From: JACVRW01 sp963819635
Lineage (GTDB): Bacteria > Actinomycetota > Thermoleophilia > Solirubrobacterales > Thermoleophilaceae
Assembly: GCA_963819635.1 (NCBI GenBank)
Contig: CAWFWX010000003.1
Coordinates: forward strand, 744,001-808,000
Direction of reading: 5' to 3'
DNA: 64,000 nucleotides
Under the pieces are notes generated by a model. It was not told where the DNA came from, ran no database searches, and worked only from the letters and a program-made list of their open reading frames with translations. A program made the translations under genes and the position numbers. How positions within the stretch are numbered: position 1 is the first letter of the stretch; each line of letters begins with the position of its first letter. Shown here piece after piece: positions 17,691-26,966 of this stretch.

Positions 17691-18964
17691 GCCGCGGCGA
17701 GTGCCGGCGAGACCGCCTCGAGGGCGCGCCGGAAGGCTTCCTCGTCGCCGCCCACGCCGGCGGCCGCGAGGCGCTCGGGCAGCCACAGCTCCTGAGCGAG
17801 TCCGTTCACGTCCTCGAGCGTAACCGCGTCGAAGGCGGCCAGCACCTCGTCGATCGTCAGGAGCGGCACGTCCATGAGCACCGAGCTCCCGATGCGGTTC
17901 ATGCGTGTGAGCGTGGACTCCATCGACAGCACGGTCCGGCCCTTGACGTTGTCGCGGGCGCGCTCGAGCTCCTCCTCGGTCACGCCGTCGTCGTTGAGCC
18001 GCCGCAGCTCGGCGCCGATCACCTCGAGCGCCTCGCCCACGTTGTCTGGACGCGTGCCCACGTAGAGCGCCACCTGGCCGGTGTCGGCGTAGTGGCTCGC
18101 GTACGAGTAGACCGAGTAGGCGAGCCCGCGCTTCTCGCGCACCTCCTGGAACAGGCGAGACGAGGTCGAGCCGCCGAGGATCGTGTCGAGCACGCGCAGC
18201 GCGAAGCGGCGCTCGTCGCCCCGCGGGATCCCGGCGCCGCCGAGGCAGAGGTGGTACTGCTCGGTCTCCTTCTGGTGGAAGCGAAGGACCTGTCCGTTGC
18301 GCACCGGCGCATCGAAGTGGGCGGCCGCGCCCGCCGCTGCGCCGCCGAACGCGCTCTCGGCCAGCTCCACGATCCGCTCATGGTCGAGGTTGCCGGCCGC
18401 GGCCAGCACCATGTTGCCGGGCACGTAGCGGCCGTCGTGCCACGACGCGATGTCGGGCACGGGCACAGAGGAGACGACCTCGGCACGGCCGATGATCGGC
18501 CGTCCGAGCGGATGGTCGCCGAAGATGGCGCCGGACAGCACGTCGTGGACCTTGTCCTGCGGCTCGTCCTCGTACATGGCGATCTCCTCGATCACCACCT
18601 GGCGCTCCGAGTCGATGTCCGGGTAGGCCGGCCGCAGCACCATGTCCTGCAGCACGTCGAACGCCCGCTCGAGGTGGTTGTCGAGGAAGCGCGAGTAGAC
18701 GGAGGTCGTCTCCTTGCCGGTGCCGGCGTTGACCTCCGCCCCCATCGCGTCGAAGGCCTCGTCGATCTCGCGCGAGCTGAAGCGGTCCGTGCCCTTGAAC
18801 AGCAGGTGCTCCAGGAAGTGCGAGATCCCGGCCTTCTCGTGATCCTCGTCGCGAGAGCCGGCCCTGACCCAGAACCCGAGCGCGATCGAGCGGACCGAGG
18901 GCATCGCCTCGGTCACGACTCGCGCGCCGGAGTCCAGGGTTGTGACCCGAGCGGCCTCGGTCAC
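17687..18964 (-). CDS. M16 family zinc peptidase
   Basis: A 425-residue pitrilysin-type peptidase of the processing-peptidase-like group. The inverted zinc motif is His49-x-x-Glu52-His53 (ISHFLEHLLFKGT), with the third ligand in VVIEEIAMYEDEPQD. The C-terminal M16 half has GGSTSSRLFQEVREKRGLAYSVYS, the substrate-clamp motif. It sits between pnp and dapB, the usual place in Gram-positive genomes. Its gene begins 3 bases after the pnp stop. Cellular substrate is not established for this family. Confidence 0.94.
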   Translation of the reverse strand: MTEAARVTTLDSGARVVTEAMPSVRSIALGFWVRAGSRDEDHEKAGISHFLEHLLFKGTDRFSSREIDEAFDAMGAEVNAGTGKETTSVYSRFLDNHLERAFDVLQDMVLRPAYPDIDSERQVVIEEIAMYEDEPQDKVHDVLSGAIFGDHPLGRPIIGRAEVVSSVPVPDIASWHDGRYVPGNMVLAAAGNLDHERIVELAESAFGGAAAGAAAHFDAPVRNGQVLRFHQKETEQYHLCLGGAGIPRGDERRFALRVLDTILGGSTSSRLFQEVREKRGLAYSVYSYASHYADTGQVALYVGTRPDNVGEALEVIGAELRRLNDDGVTEEELERARDNVKGRTVLSMESTLTRMNRIGSSVLMDVPLLTIDEVLAAFDAVTLEDVNGLAQELWLPERLAAAGVGGDEEAFRRALEAVSPALAAA

Positions 18965-18967
18965 GAA

Positions 18968-21286
18968 CTACTCGCTGCCGCTGCCGCTTCCGCTGCGCTC
19001 GCGGTCCGGATCGCGGTCGCTGCGAGGCGGCCGGTCCCGGTCGCGCGGACGGCGGTCACGGTCGCGGCCTCCGCCGCGTCCCTCGCGCCGGCCGCGGCCG
19101 TTGCCACGGTCGCCGCGGTCGCCGCGCCCCTTGTCGCCGGTGCCCATGGCAGCCAGCTCCTCGGGCGTCTTGCCCGCGATCTCGGGATCGTCCGCGAGGC
19201 GGAGGCCGATGCGGCCACGCTCGGGGTCGACCTCGACGACCTTGACCTTCAGCTCGTCGCCGCGGTTCACGACCTCCTCCACCGTGTTCGGGCGCTGGCC
19301 CGGCGCGATGTTGGAGATGTGGATCAGGCCGTCGGTGCCCTTGGCGAGCTCGACGAACGCGCCGAAGGTGGTCGTCTTCACGACCTTGCCGGTGAACTCG
19401 TCGCCGAGCTCCACCTCCTTCGTCATCGAGCGGATCCGGTCCACCAGGGCGTCGCCCTGGTCGCCCGTCTGGGCGTAGATCCGGATCGTGCCGTCGTCGT
19501 CGATGTCGATCTGGGCGTCGAACTCCTCGGACAGCGCCCTGATCGTCTCGCCGCCCTTGCCGATGACCGCGCCGATCTTCTCGGTGGGGATCTGGATCGC
19601 GGAAATCCGCGGCGCGAACTGCGAGAGCTCGGAGCGCGGCTCCGAGATCGCGTCGTTCATCTTGCCGAGGATCGTCATGCGAGCCTGCTGCGCCTGCTCG
19701 AGGGCGCCCTTCAGGATCTCGAACGTGACGCCCGTGATCTTGATGTCCATCTGCAGGGCCGTGATGCCCTCGGAGGTCCCGGCGACCTTGAAGTCCATGT
19801 CGCCGAGGTGATCCTCGACTCCCGCGATGTCGGTGAGCACCACGTGGTCCTCACCCTCCTTGATGAGGCCCATGGCCACACCGGCCACCGGCGCCTTGAG
19901 CGGCACGCCGGCATCCATCAGCGAGAGCGACGAGCCGCAGACCGACGCCATCGAGCTCGAGCCGTTCGACTCGAGGATGTCGGACACCACCCGGATCGTG
20001 TAGGGGAACTCCTCCACCGTCGGCACCACCGGCACGAGCGCACGCTCGGCGAGCGCACCGTGGCCGATGTCGCGGCGCTTCGGGCCGCGCATGAAGCCGG
20101 CTTCGCCCACCGAGAACGGCGGGAAGTTGTAGTGGTGGAAGTAGTGCTTCTCCGTCTGCAGGCCGAGCGTGTCGAGCCGCATCTCGTCCCGGGTCGTGCC
20201 GAGCGCGGCGACCGAGAACGCCTGCGTCTGGCCGCGGGTGAAGATCGCCGAGCCGTGCGTGCGCGGGGCGACCCCGACCTCGATCCAGATGTCGCGGATC
20301 TCGTCCGGCGCGCGGCCGTCGGGACGCTTCTTGTCCACGGCGATCCGCTTGCGAATGATGTCCTTTTCGAGCTTGTCGAATGCGAGCTGCACGGCCGCGC
20401 GGTGCGCGGTCGCGCCGTCCTCGTCGAGCTCGGTGCTCGTGCCGAGCGCCTCGAGGACCTCCTCCTCGACGCGCTTCGTCGCGTCCTGGCGCTCGAGCTT
20501 GTCGACCACCTGGGTCGCCTCGTCGAGGGCCGCGCCGAAGCGGTCCTGCACCTGGCTCAGGATCGACTCGTCAACCTGCGGCGGCTGGATCTCGATCTTG
20601 TCCTTGCCGGCCTGCTTGCGCAGATCGTGCTGCGCCTCGCAGAGGCGCTTGATCTCCTGGTGGGCGATGTCGAGCGCATCGAGAATCTCGGCCTCGGTGA
20701 TCTCGCTGGCGCCCGCCTCGACCATCAGGATGGCCTCCTCGGTGCCGGCGACCACCAGGTCGAGCGGCGACTCGAGCAGCCACTCCTCGTCGGGGTTGAC
20801 GAGGAAGTTGCCCTCAGCGTCCTGTCCGATCCGGACGGCGCCGACGGGCACGGGGAACGGGATGTCCGACACCATCAGCGCGGCGCTGGTGCCGTTCATC
20901 GCGAGGATGTCATAGGGGTGCTCGTGGTCGATCGACATCGGGATCGACACCAGCTGCGTCTCGCGGTTCCAGCCCTTGGGGAAGAGCGGGCGGAGCGGCC
21001 GGTCGATCATGCGCGCGGTGAGCGTGGCCTTCTCGCCCGCCCTGCCCTCGCGCCTGAAGAAGCTTCCGGGGATCTTGCCCGCGGCATACATCCGCTCCTC
21101 GACGTCGACCGTCAGAGGAAGGAAGTCCACGTCGCGCGGGTTCCCCGCGGTTGCCGTGCTCAGGACCATCGTGTCGCCCGCCTGAACTACGACGGAGCCG
21201 CTGGCCTGCTTGGCGTACTTGCCGGTCTCGAAGCTGATCGAGCTACCGCCGATCTCAAGGGAGACCCGGCTGACACCATCATTCAT
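18968..21286 (-). CDS. pnp: Polyribonucleotide nucleotidyltransferase (PNPase)
   Basis: A 772-residue 3'-5' phosphorolytic exoribonuclease. Two RNase PH-like cores are visible (FFRREGRAGEKATLTARMIDRP and FMRGPKRRDIGHGALAERAL), then KH (IPTEKIGAVIGKGGETIR) and S1 (GDEFTGKVVKTTTFGAFVEL) domains. The C-terminal 58 residues are an Arg/Gly/Asp-rich tail with RGDRG-type repeats, unlike the short tail of most bacterial PNPases and likely an RNA- or protein-binding extension. ATG 21286 follows AAAGGA at 6 bases; the open frame extends slightly upstream but lacks an RBS there. Confidence 0.97.
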   Translation of the reverse strand: MNDGVSRVSLEIGGSSISFETGKYAKQASGSVVVQAGDTMVLSTATAGNPRDVDFLPLTVDVEERMYAAGKIPGSFFRREGRAGEKATLTARMIDRPLRPLFPKGWNRETQLVSIPMSIDHEHPYDILAMNGTSAALMVSDIPFPVPVGAVRIGQDAEGNFLVNPDEEWLLESPLDLVVAGTEEAILMVEAGASEITEAEILDALDIAHQEIKRLCEAQHDLRKQAGKDKIEIQPPQVDESILSQVQDRFGAALDEATQVVDKLERQDATKRVEEEVLEALGTSTELDEDGATAHRAAVQLAFDKLEKDIIRKRIAVDKKRPDGRAPDEIRDIWIEVGVAPRTHGSAIFTRGQTQAFSVAALGTTRDEMRLDTLGLQTEKHYFHHYNFPPFSVGEAGFMRGPKRRDIGHGALAERALVPVVPTVEEFPYTIRVVSDILESNGSSSMASVCGSSLSLMDAGVPLKAPVAGVAMGLIKEGEDHVVLTDIAGVEDHLGDMDFKVAGTSEGITALQMDIKITGVTFEILKGALEQAQQARMTILGKMNDAISEPRSELSQFAPRISAIQIPTEKIGAVIGKGGETIRALSEEFDAQIDIDDDGTIRIYAQTGDQGDALVDRIRSMTKEVELGDEFTGKVVKTTTFGAFVELAKGTDGLIHISNIAPGQRPNTVEEVVNRGDELKVKVVEVDPERGRIGLRLADDPEIAGKTPEELAAMGTGDKGRGDRGDRGNGRGRREGRGGGRDRDRRPRDRDRPPRSDRDPDRERSGSGSGSE

Positions 21287-21299
21287 TGCTGTCCTTTCA

Positions 21300-21318
21300 G
21301 CCGCCTCCGGTTGGCGGC
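21300..21318 (-). promoter_or_regulatory. Hairpin in the pnp leader
   Basis: On the minus strand GCCGCC (21318-21313) and GGCGGC (21305-21300) form a 6-bp GC stem with a 7-base loop, ending a few bases before the AAAGGA that serves pnp. PNPase commonly controls its own synthesis through a leader stem, so autoregulation is possible, but here it is only positional inference. Confidence 0.4.
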
Positions 21319-21354
21319 ACACACTTGATTCGTCCGTTGCGAACGCGCTCGACT

Positions 21355-24300
21355 CTAGCGAAGACGCCAGGATCCGAGCGCGCGCCGGGCCTTCTGGCGG
21401 CTGGACGTAAGCCGCTTGTTGGCGACCCCGAGCTCACGCACCTTCCCGCCGCGGACCTTGAAGGCGAGCGTCGAGCGCTTGCCCCTCTTCAGGTACCAGC
21501 GGTTCGACCCGATCCGGATCGGGCTCCCGCCGACCCGGCGCCTGACGGCGCGCCTGGACGAGCCCACGCGGACCCCGCGAGCGCGGAAGGCCCGGCTGGT
21601 AGTTAGCGCCAGCAGCGCCTTGTTGGGTGCGAAGCGGCGCGGCCGGCTGCCGCTCAGGGTCGCGTTGAGGCGACTCGTCGCGTACCCCACACGCACGCCG
21701 CGCCCGTCGCTCAGGCAGAAGCGGTCGATCCCCTTGCGCGTCTGCTTGCGGCCGATCTTGTATGCCTGCAGGTGCGCGTCGCGGTCGCCGCCGAGCCGCA
21801 CCCGGTCGAGCCGGCGGCCGCCCAGGCGCCCGGTCGGCTGGTCGCAGCCCTCGCCGGACTCGAATGCCTGGCTGAGCGCCGCGGCGCAGGCGGCGAGATC
21901 GACGTTCGCCCGCTCGCCGCGCGCCACGAAGACGTCGCGCGTCGCCAGTACCGCGCCCCCGAAGGTCTCGCACGACAGCGCCCAGTTCTCCCGCTGCGCC
22001 GGCGTGAAGGTGGGCTTCTGGAAGGCGACGTTCAGGTCGTAGGGCTCCGTGGCGGCCCAGTTCACCACCCGTGCGACGTACTTGCCGCTCGGGTCCGGGC
22101 CGAGGGTGACCTGCTCGAAGTCCGTCGTTCCCTGGGCGGAGCTGCCCTCGGACGGCTCGCCGGGATCGGCGATCCCGTTGCCGTTCGTGTCCTTGAAAAC
22201 GTAGAGGTCGTAGTCGCTGCCCGACGTCGCCCACTCGATGCGGACGGTCGCGAAGCCGTTGTCGATTCCGGGCCCCGAGGGCACGTCGATGGAGTGCTCG
22301 CGATAACAGCCCGGCAGCGTGTCCGGGTAGGTCGGGCAGGCCGGCACCGGCGGCGCGTTGCCCGCGAACGACTGCGGCGGGCTCGCCTCGCCGTGCGCCG
22401 GGCGGCCGCGGTCGATCGCCACGAGCGGGCGTGTCGAGGGGTTGATGTCCCAGTCGAGAGTGCCGTTCGCGGGAACCTCGTAGGTCGTGTCGAGATGGTC
22501 TGTGAAGGAATCGGGCTGCCCGTTGCCGTCCTTGTCCTGCGAGGTCGGCGTCTCGAACGTCTTCTGCAGCCGGATCAGGATGCCGGTGGGGGCGGCGCCG
22601 CTCAGCACCGAGTGCTGGGTGCGGTCGAGGGCGTTCTCCATCGCCTTGTAATAGGCCTCGCGGTTGCCGTGCCCGTCGCGGCCGCCTTCATCGGCCTGCG
22701 GCGTGGCTCCCTCCCACTCCTTGACCATCTCGGCGAAGGGCGGGTGGAAGTGGCCGGTGATGCACTCGTTCGTCGTCCGGTTCAGATCCGTGCAGCCGAT
22801 CTCGAACGTGTAGCCGTAGCCGCCGGTGGCGCCGTACGACCAGTCCTCGGTGGTGCCGGTCGTGTCGTAGAGCTGCCAGCCGTACATGCTCAGGTAGCCG
22901 TTCTCGGCGGCCATCGAGTCACCGAGCGCCTTCATCGCGGCCTCGTCCGGGGCGAGGCCCTGGGACTTGAGGCCGGGCGCGCGCAGCACCAGGTCGGAGA
23001 AGGTGTGGTTGGTGATCAGGGTCGTGACCTGGCGGCTCGAAACCACGTCTCGGATGTTCTGCGACTCCGGTTCGGAGAAGGGACCGGGGCCGTAGTAGGT
23101 CTCGTTCGTGAAGTCGCCGCTCGCGCCCGGCCCGCCCCAGAAGGCGCCGTAGTTGCGGTTCGGATCCACCCCGGTCGATGCGAGACCCGCCGACGGCCCG
23201 GCGCAGTTGCCCGACTCCCCCTCCGGCAGGCGGCAGTTCTTGCGCCGGTACTCGAAGGGGTGGGCGACGATGTTCGCCGTCTCGTTGTCCTCGCCCGGGT
23301 TCGGCGCCCCGCGCCCGTCGCCGCCACCCTGCGCCTCGCCGGCCTCACGCGAGATGTTGAAGCCGTCGGGGTTCACGATCGGGATCACGATCGTCCGCAC
23401 GCCCTGCACGAGCCGCCGGGTGCGTGCGTCGCCGCTCTTGTATCCGTTCACGAGCTCGAAGGCCCACTCGATCGCATGCTCGCCCGAGGGCCATTCGCGC
23501 GCGTGGTGGACGCCCATCTGCAGGAACACCGGCTTGCCGTCGCGCAGGTTGTCGACGTTCGTCGTGATCTCGACGCCCTCGACCGTGCGCCCCTCCCAGG
23601 TCTTGTGCGGCAGGGTGATCGGCCGCACGAGCCCCGGGTTCTCGTCCACGAGCTGCTTGAGGTCCTCGGAGTAGTCGGGCAGGCGCCGGTAGGCGTCCCG
23701 GCCGCTGGGTAGCGCCGAGGCTCGCACGCGGCTCGCGTAGCGCGCGTCGGCGGCACGGTCCCGGACGTCGTGGCGGACCATGTCCGGGATGTCGATCGTG
23801 TAGGTGAACTTGTTCTCGCGGAGCGTCCGCGCGTCGTCGGCGCCGTGAAGCAGCACGCTCACGAACCCCCTGCCCGCGTGCTCGGTCAGGTCGAGGCCGA
23901 GCTTCGTGAGCAGGTCCTTGCGGTCGCGCGTGGGGGTCGCCACGCGAACGAGCGAGATCTTCTCGGCCGGTGCGTCGGCGAGCCCGGTGGAGCCGACGTT
24001 CAGCCGCGCCCGCTCCCCTCCGCCGGACATGCGGCAGGCCTGGACGACGAGCCGCGTGCCCTTCGCGGCAAGTCCCTCGGCAACCTCGTCTCCCCCGAAT
24101 GACGAGGAGCCCGCCACCAGCCTGCCGCTCGCCCGGTCGAACACGGCGAGGTCCCAGTCGCCTCGCCCCGCCCCGTCGAGCTCCGCCCGCACCCAGCCGG
24201 ACTCGGGCGCGGTCGCGCTGCGGGTCAGGACCCCGGGACCCGCGCGGAGCACCCGCTCGCTGCAGCTGGACGCCGAGGTGGCGCTCCGCGCCGTGACGCT

Positions 24301-24390
24301 CGAGGCCACGAGATCGGCTCCCCACGCCGGCGCGGCGAGGAGAGCGGTTGCGACCAGCGTTACGAGCGGGAGCAGCTTCGAGTGGGTCAT
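21355..24390 (-). CDS. Secreted M14 zinc carboxypeptidase, long form
   Basis: A 1011-residue exported peptidase. The signal peptide is KLLPLVTLVATALLAAPAWG. A pre-domain of about 110 residues follows, then a propeptide-like region, then the M14 catalytic domain. Zinc ligands are His296 and Glu299 (HHAREWPSGEHA) and His462 (TNHTFSDLVL); the catalytic Glu530 is in GYTFEIGC. After a bacterial pre-peptidase C-terminal-like beta domain (about 690-800) comes a basic repeat-like tail of about 200 residues rich in Arg and Gly. It is a paralogue of the gene at 24460, which lacks this tail. Likely releases amino acids from external peptides. Confidence 0.92.
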   Translation of the reverse strand: MTHSKLLPLVTLVATALLAAPAWGADLVASSVTARSATSASSCSERVLRAGPGVLTRSATAPESGWVRAELDGAGRGDWDLAVFDRASGRLVAGSSSFGGDEVAEGLAAKGTRLVVQACRMSGGGERARLNVGSTGLADAPAEKISLVRVATPTRDRKDLLTKLGLDLTEHAGRGFVSVLLHGADDARTLRENKFTYTIDIPDMVRHDVRDRAADARYASRVRASALPSGRDAYRRLPDYSEDLKQLVDENPGLVRPITLPHKTWEGRTVEGVEITTNVDNLRDGKPVFLQMGVHHAREWPSGEHAIEWAFELVNGYKSGDARTRRLVQGVRTIVIPIVNPDGFNISREAGEAQGGGDGRGAPNPGEDNETANIVAHPFEYRRKNCRLPEGESGNCAGPSAGLASTGVDPNRNYGAFWGGPGASGDFTNETYYGPGPFSEPESQNIRDVVSSRQVTTLITNHTFSDLVLRAPGLKSQGLAPDEAAMKALGDSMAAENGYLSMYGWQLYDTTGTTEDWSYGATGGYGYTFEIGCTDLNRTTNECITGHFHPPFAEMVKEWEGATPQADEGGRDGHGNREAYYKAMENALDRTQHSVLSGAAPTGILIRLQKTFETPTSQDKDGNGQPDSFTDHLDTTYEVPANGTLDWDINPSTRPLVAIDRGRPAHGEASPPQSFAGNAPPVPACPTYPDTLPGCYREHSIDVPSGPGIDNGFATVRIEWATSGSDYDLYVFKDTNGNGIADPGEPSEGSSAQGTTDFEQVTLGPDPSGKYVARVVNWAATEPYDLNVAFQKPTFTPAQRENWALSCETFGGAVLATRDVFVARGERANVDLAACAAALSQAFESGEGCDQPTGRLGGRRLDRVRLGGDRDAHLQAYKIGRKQTRKGIDRFCLSDGRGVRVGYATSRLNATLSGSRPRRFAPNKALLALTTSRAFRARGVRVGSSRRAVRRRVGGSPIRIGSNRWYLKRGKRSTLAFKVRGGKVRELGVANKRLTSSRQKARRALGSWRLR

Positions 24391-24423
24391 CGGAGCCTGG
24401 AACGCCCCGCCACCCCGGAACTT

Positions 24424-24457
24424 GCGCAAGCAGCGGGCCGTGGCCCGCTGCTTGCGC
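24424..24457. terminator. Perfect 16-bp hairpin between the M14 genes
   Basis: GCGCAAGCAGCGGGCC (24424-24439) and its exact complement (24442-24457) are separated by two bases. It begins 3 bases after the stop of the upstream (24460) peptidase on the minus strand. There is no U-tract, so it is either a GC-only terminator or a mRNA-stabilising stem that separates expression of the two peptidases. Confidence 0.6.
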
Positions 24458-24459
24458 CG

Positions 24460-26913
24460 TTACCGCCGGACTCGGCAGTCCCCGCGCAGGTCGAGGCTCC
24501 GCCGCTCGCCACGGGCGACGAATACCTGTCGAGCCGAGCGGGTCACGCCCTCCGGGGTCTCGCAGGACAGCGTCCAGGTCTCCTCGATCGGAGCGTTGTA
24601 AGCCCCCGGCCCCTCGAAGGTGACCTCGCCGGTCCACGGATCCACGCCCGCGTAGTTCTGCACGCGGACGACGTAGGAGCCGGCCGGGTCGAGAACCGAG
24701 GCCTCCTCGAAGCCGAGGGTGCCGTCGGTCGCGCCGTGGCCCGAGACCGCCACCGCGTCGCCGGTCGCGTTGCCGGCCGAGTCGGCCCTGTAGATCTTCA
24801 TGTCGTAGTCGCTCAGCGGAGCGAACTCGATGCGGAAGATCGCCTTGCCGTTGTCGATGCCGGTGCCGCTCGGGACCGTGATCAGGTGGTCCTCGTAGCA
24901 GTCGGGCGGCGGGGTGTCGTAGTTCGCGCACGGCGTGGTGCCGCCGCGCGCCTGGAACTGCTGCGGCGCGCTCGGGTCACCGGTCGGCGCACGCCCGCTG
25001 CCCTTCGCCACGAGCGGGCGGGTCGACGGGTTCACGTGCCACTCGAAGACGCCGTTCGCCGGCACCTGGAGTGTCGAGTTCAGGTGGTCCGTGAACGTCA
25101 GGCCCTCCTGCGACGTCGGCATGTCGAACGTCTTCGTCAGCCGCAGGATCGCCCCGGCGGGCGCACGCCCGGCCAGGACCGAGTGCTTCGTGTTGTCGGC
25201 CGTGTTGGCCTGAGCCTTGTAGTACGCGGCCCGGTTGCCGCCGCCGGTGGCGTCGTCGGTCGTCCCGTTCCACTCGGCGACGGTCTCGGCGAACGGCGGG
25301 TGGAACCCGAGGTCGCCGATCTCGAACGTGAAGCCGAGGCCGCCGGTCGCGTTGTAGGACCAGTCCTCGGTCGTCCCGTCCGTGTCGTAGAGCTGGTACC
25401 CGTGCTGGCTCGAGTAGCCGTTCTCGGCCGCCATCGAGTCGCCGAGCGCCTTGAAGATCGGCTCGTCGACGGTGGTGCCCTGCGCGGCGATGCCGGGCGG
25501 GCGCAGCACGAGGTTCGAGAACGTGTGGTTCGTGATCAGGGTCGTGACCTGGCGCCCCGAGACGAGCGCGCGGATGTTCTGGGTCTCGGGCTCGGAGAAC
25601 GGCTCCGGCCCCCGGTAGGTCTGCGTCCAGAAGTCTCCGCTCGAGCCGCCGCCGCCCCAGAACGCGCCGTAGTTGCGGTTCGGGTCGACGCCGTGCCCCG
25701 CCGCGCCGGCGTCCACGCCGGCGCAGTTGCCCATCGGCGGGTCCCCCGGGAACCGGCAGTTCTTGCGCCGGTACTCGTTCGGGTGTGTTGCAGCGGCGGC
25801 CAGGAACTCCGCGTCGTCGACCTCGCCGTTCCCGTCGAGGTCGGTGGCGGCGCCGTCGCCGTTCCCGTAGAGCTGGCCGGCCTCTCGGCTCGCGTTGAAG
25901 CCGTCCGGATTCTGGATCGGGACGACGATCGTGCGGGTGCGGCTCACGAGGTCGCGCACGCGCGCGTCCCCGCGGCGGTAGCCGAGGACGAGCTCGTACG
26001 CCCACTCCATCGCGTGCTCGCCCGAGGGCCACTCGCGCGCGTGGTGCACGCCGATCTGGAGGAAGACGGGCCGGCCGTCGCGGGCGTTCGGGTTGGTCGC
26101 GATCTCGATTCCCTCGACCGGACGTCCCTCGTAGGTCTTGTTGTTGAGCGTGATCGACCGGACCAGGTCGGGATGCTCACGCGCGAGGCGCTTCATGTCC
26201 TCGCTGTAGTCGAAGAGGCGCCGGTAGCTCGTGCGCCCGCTTGGGAGCTCGGAGGCGGCGTTCGCCGCCGCGAACTGCGCGTCGGCCGCGCGGTCGTGCC
26301 GCGCCTGGACCGCCAGGTCCGGGACCTCGGTGGTGTAGGAGAAGTTGTGGCTCACGAGCTTGTCCGCGTCCGCCGCGCCGTAGAGCACGGCCTCGACGAA
26401 GCCGGGGCCGCCGTGCTCGGTGAGGTCGAGCCCGAGGCGGTTCAGCTCGTTCTTGCGCGCGAGGTTCGCGGTGGACACGCGGACCAGCGACGCCTTCTTC
26501 ACCGTCGACGTGTCGATCGGCGTTGCGTCCAGGCTCAGGGCCGCGGTGGAGCTGCCACCGGTGCGGCGGCAGGCCTGCAGGATCAGGGTGCTGCCCCGGC
26601 CGGCGAAGCCGGACGCGACCTCGCTGGACCCGCTGTAGGCCGAGCCGGCGACCAGGCGCTTGCTCCTCGCGTCGATGACCGCCAGGTCCCAGTCGCCACT
26701 CGCCGCGCTGAGGCGCGCGGTGACGCTGCTGACCGCAGGCACGGTTACCCGCTTCTGAGCCACCCCCGCGCCGCCGAGCTCACCGCTCGTGCACGACTGG
26801 TTGACCGCGCTCGCGGCCGAGACGGTCTGCGACAGAAGACCTGCAGCCGATGCCGGGCCTGCCGCGACCAGCATCGTGAGACCCGCGAGAAGTCCTACGC
26901 CCCCAACCTTCAT
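24460..26913 (-). CDS. Secreted M14 zinc carboxypeptidase, short form
   Basis: An 817-residue paralogue of the preceding peptidase. Signal peptide: GLLAGLTMLVAAGPASA. Zinc ligands are His291 and Glu294 (HHAREWPSGEHA) and His463 (TNHTFSNLVL); the catalytic Glu531 is in FTFEIGD. All lie at nearly the same positions as in the long form, and the two share domain order through the C-terminal beta domain. It ends shortly after that domain and lacks the basic tail. A clear GGAGGT precedes ATG 26913. A calcium-like loop (DLDGNGEVDDAEF) is present before the second half of the catalytic domain, absent from the long form. Confidence 0.93.
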   Translation of the reverse strand: MKVGGVGLLAGLTMLVAAGPASAAGLLSQTVSAASAVNQSCTSGELGGAGVAQKRVTVPAVSSVTARLSAASGDWDLAVIDARSKRLVAGSAYSGSSEVASGFAGRGSTLILQACRRTGGSSTAALSLDATPIDTSTVKKASLVRVSTANLARKNELNRLGLDLTEHGGPGFVEAVLYGAADADKLVSHNFSYTTEVPDLAVQARHDRAADAQFAAANAASELPSGRTSYRRLFDYSEDMKRLAREHPDLVRSITLNNKTYEGRPVEGIEIATNPNARDGRPVFLQIGVHHAREWPSGEHAMEWAYELVLGYRRGDARVRDLVSRTRTIVVPIQNPDGFNASREAGQLYGNGDGAATDLDGNGEVDDAEFLAAAATHPNEYRRKNCRFPGDPPMGNCAGVDAGAAGHGVDPNRNYGAFWGGGGSSGDFWTQTYRGPEPFSEPETQNIRALVSGRQVTTLITNHTFSNLVLRPPGIAAQGTTVDEPIFKALGDSMAAENGYSSQHGYQLYDTDGTTEDWSYNATGGLGFTFEIGDLGFHPPFAETVAEWNGTTDDATGGGNRAAYYKAQANTADNTKHSVLAGRAPAGAILRLTKTFDMPTSQEGLTFTDHLNSTLQVPANGVFEWHVNPSTRPLVAKGSGRAPTGDPSAPQQFQARGGTTPCANYDTPPPDCYEDHLITVPSGTGIDNGKAIFRIEFAPLSDYDMKIYRADSAGNATGDAVAVSGHGATDGTLGFEEASVLDPAGSYVVRVQNYAGVDPWTGEVTFEGPGAYNAPIEETWTLSCETPEGVTRSARQVFVARGERRSLDLRGDCRVRR

Positions 26914-26924
26914 GGCACCTCCGT

Positions 26925-26941
26925 GCGCCGTTTGACGGCGC
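26925..26941. terminator. 7-bp GC hairpin upstream of the short M14 gene
   Basis: GCGCCGT (26925-26931) pairs with ACGGCGC (26935-26941) around a 3-base loop. It lies between the DsbA-like gene and the M14 gene on the minus strand, without a U-tract, just ahead of the M14 ribosome site. It may end the rpsO transcript or shape the M14 leader. Confidence 0.35.
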
Positions 26942-26966
26942 GTCTTTGCCCATTTCGCCGGGGTCT

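Noticed and set aside
18092..21328. 1078-residue open frame on the plus strand
   Set aside because: It is the antisense shadow of pnp and the M16 gene, with skewed His/Arg/Asp composition and no domain.
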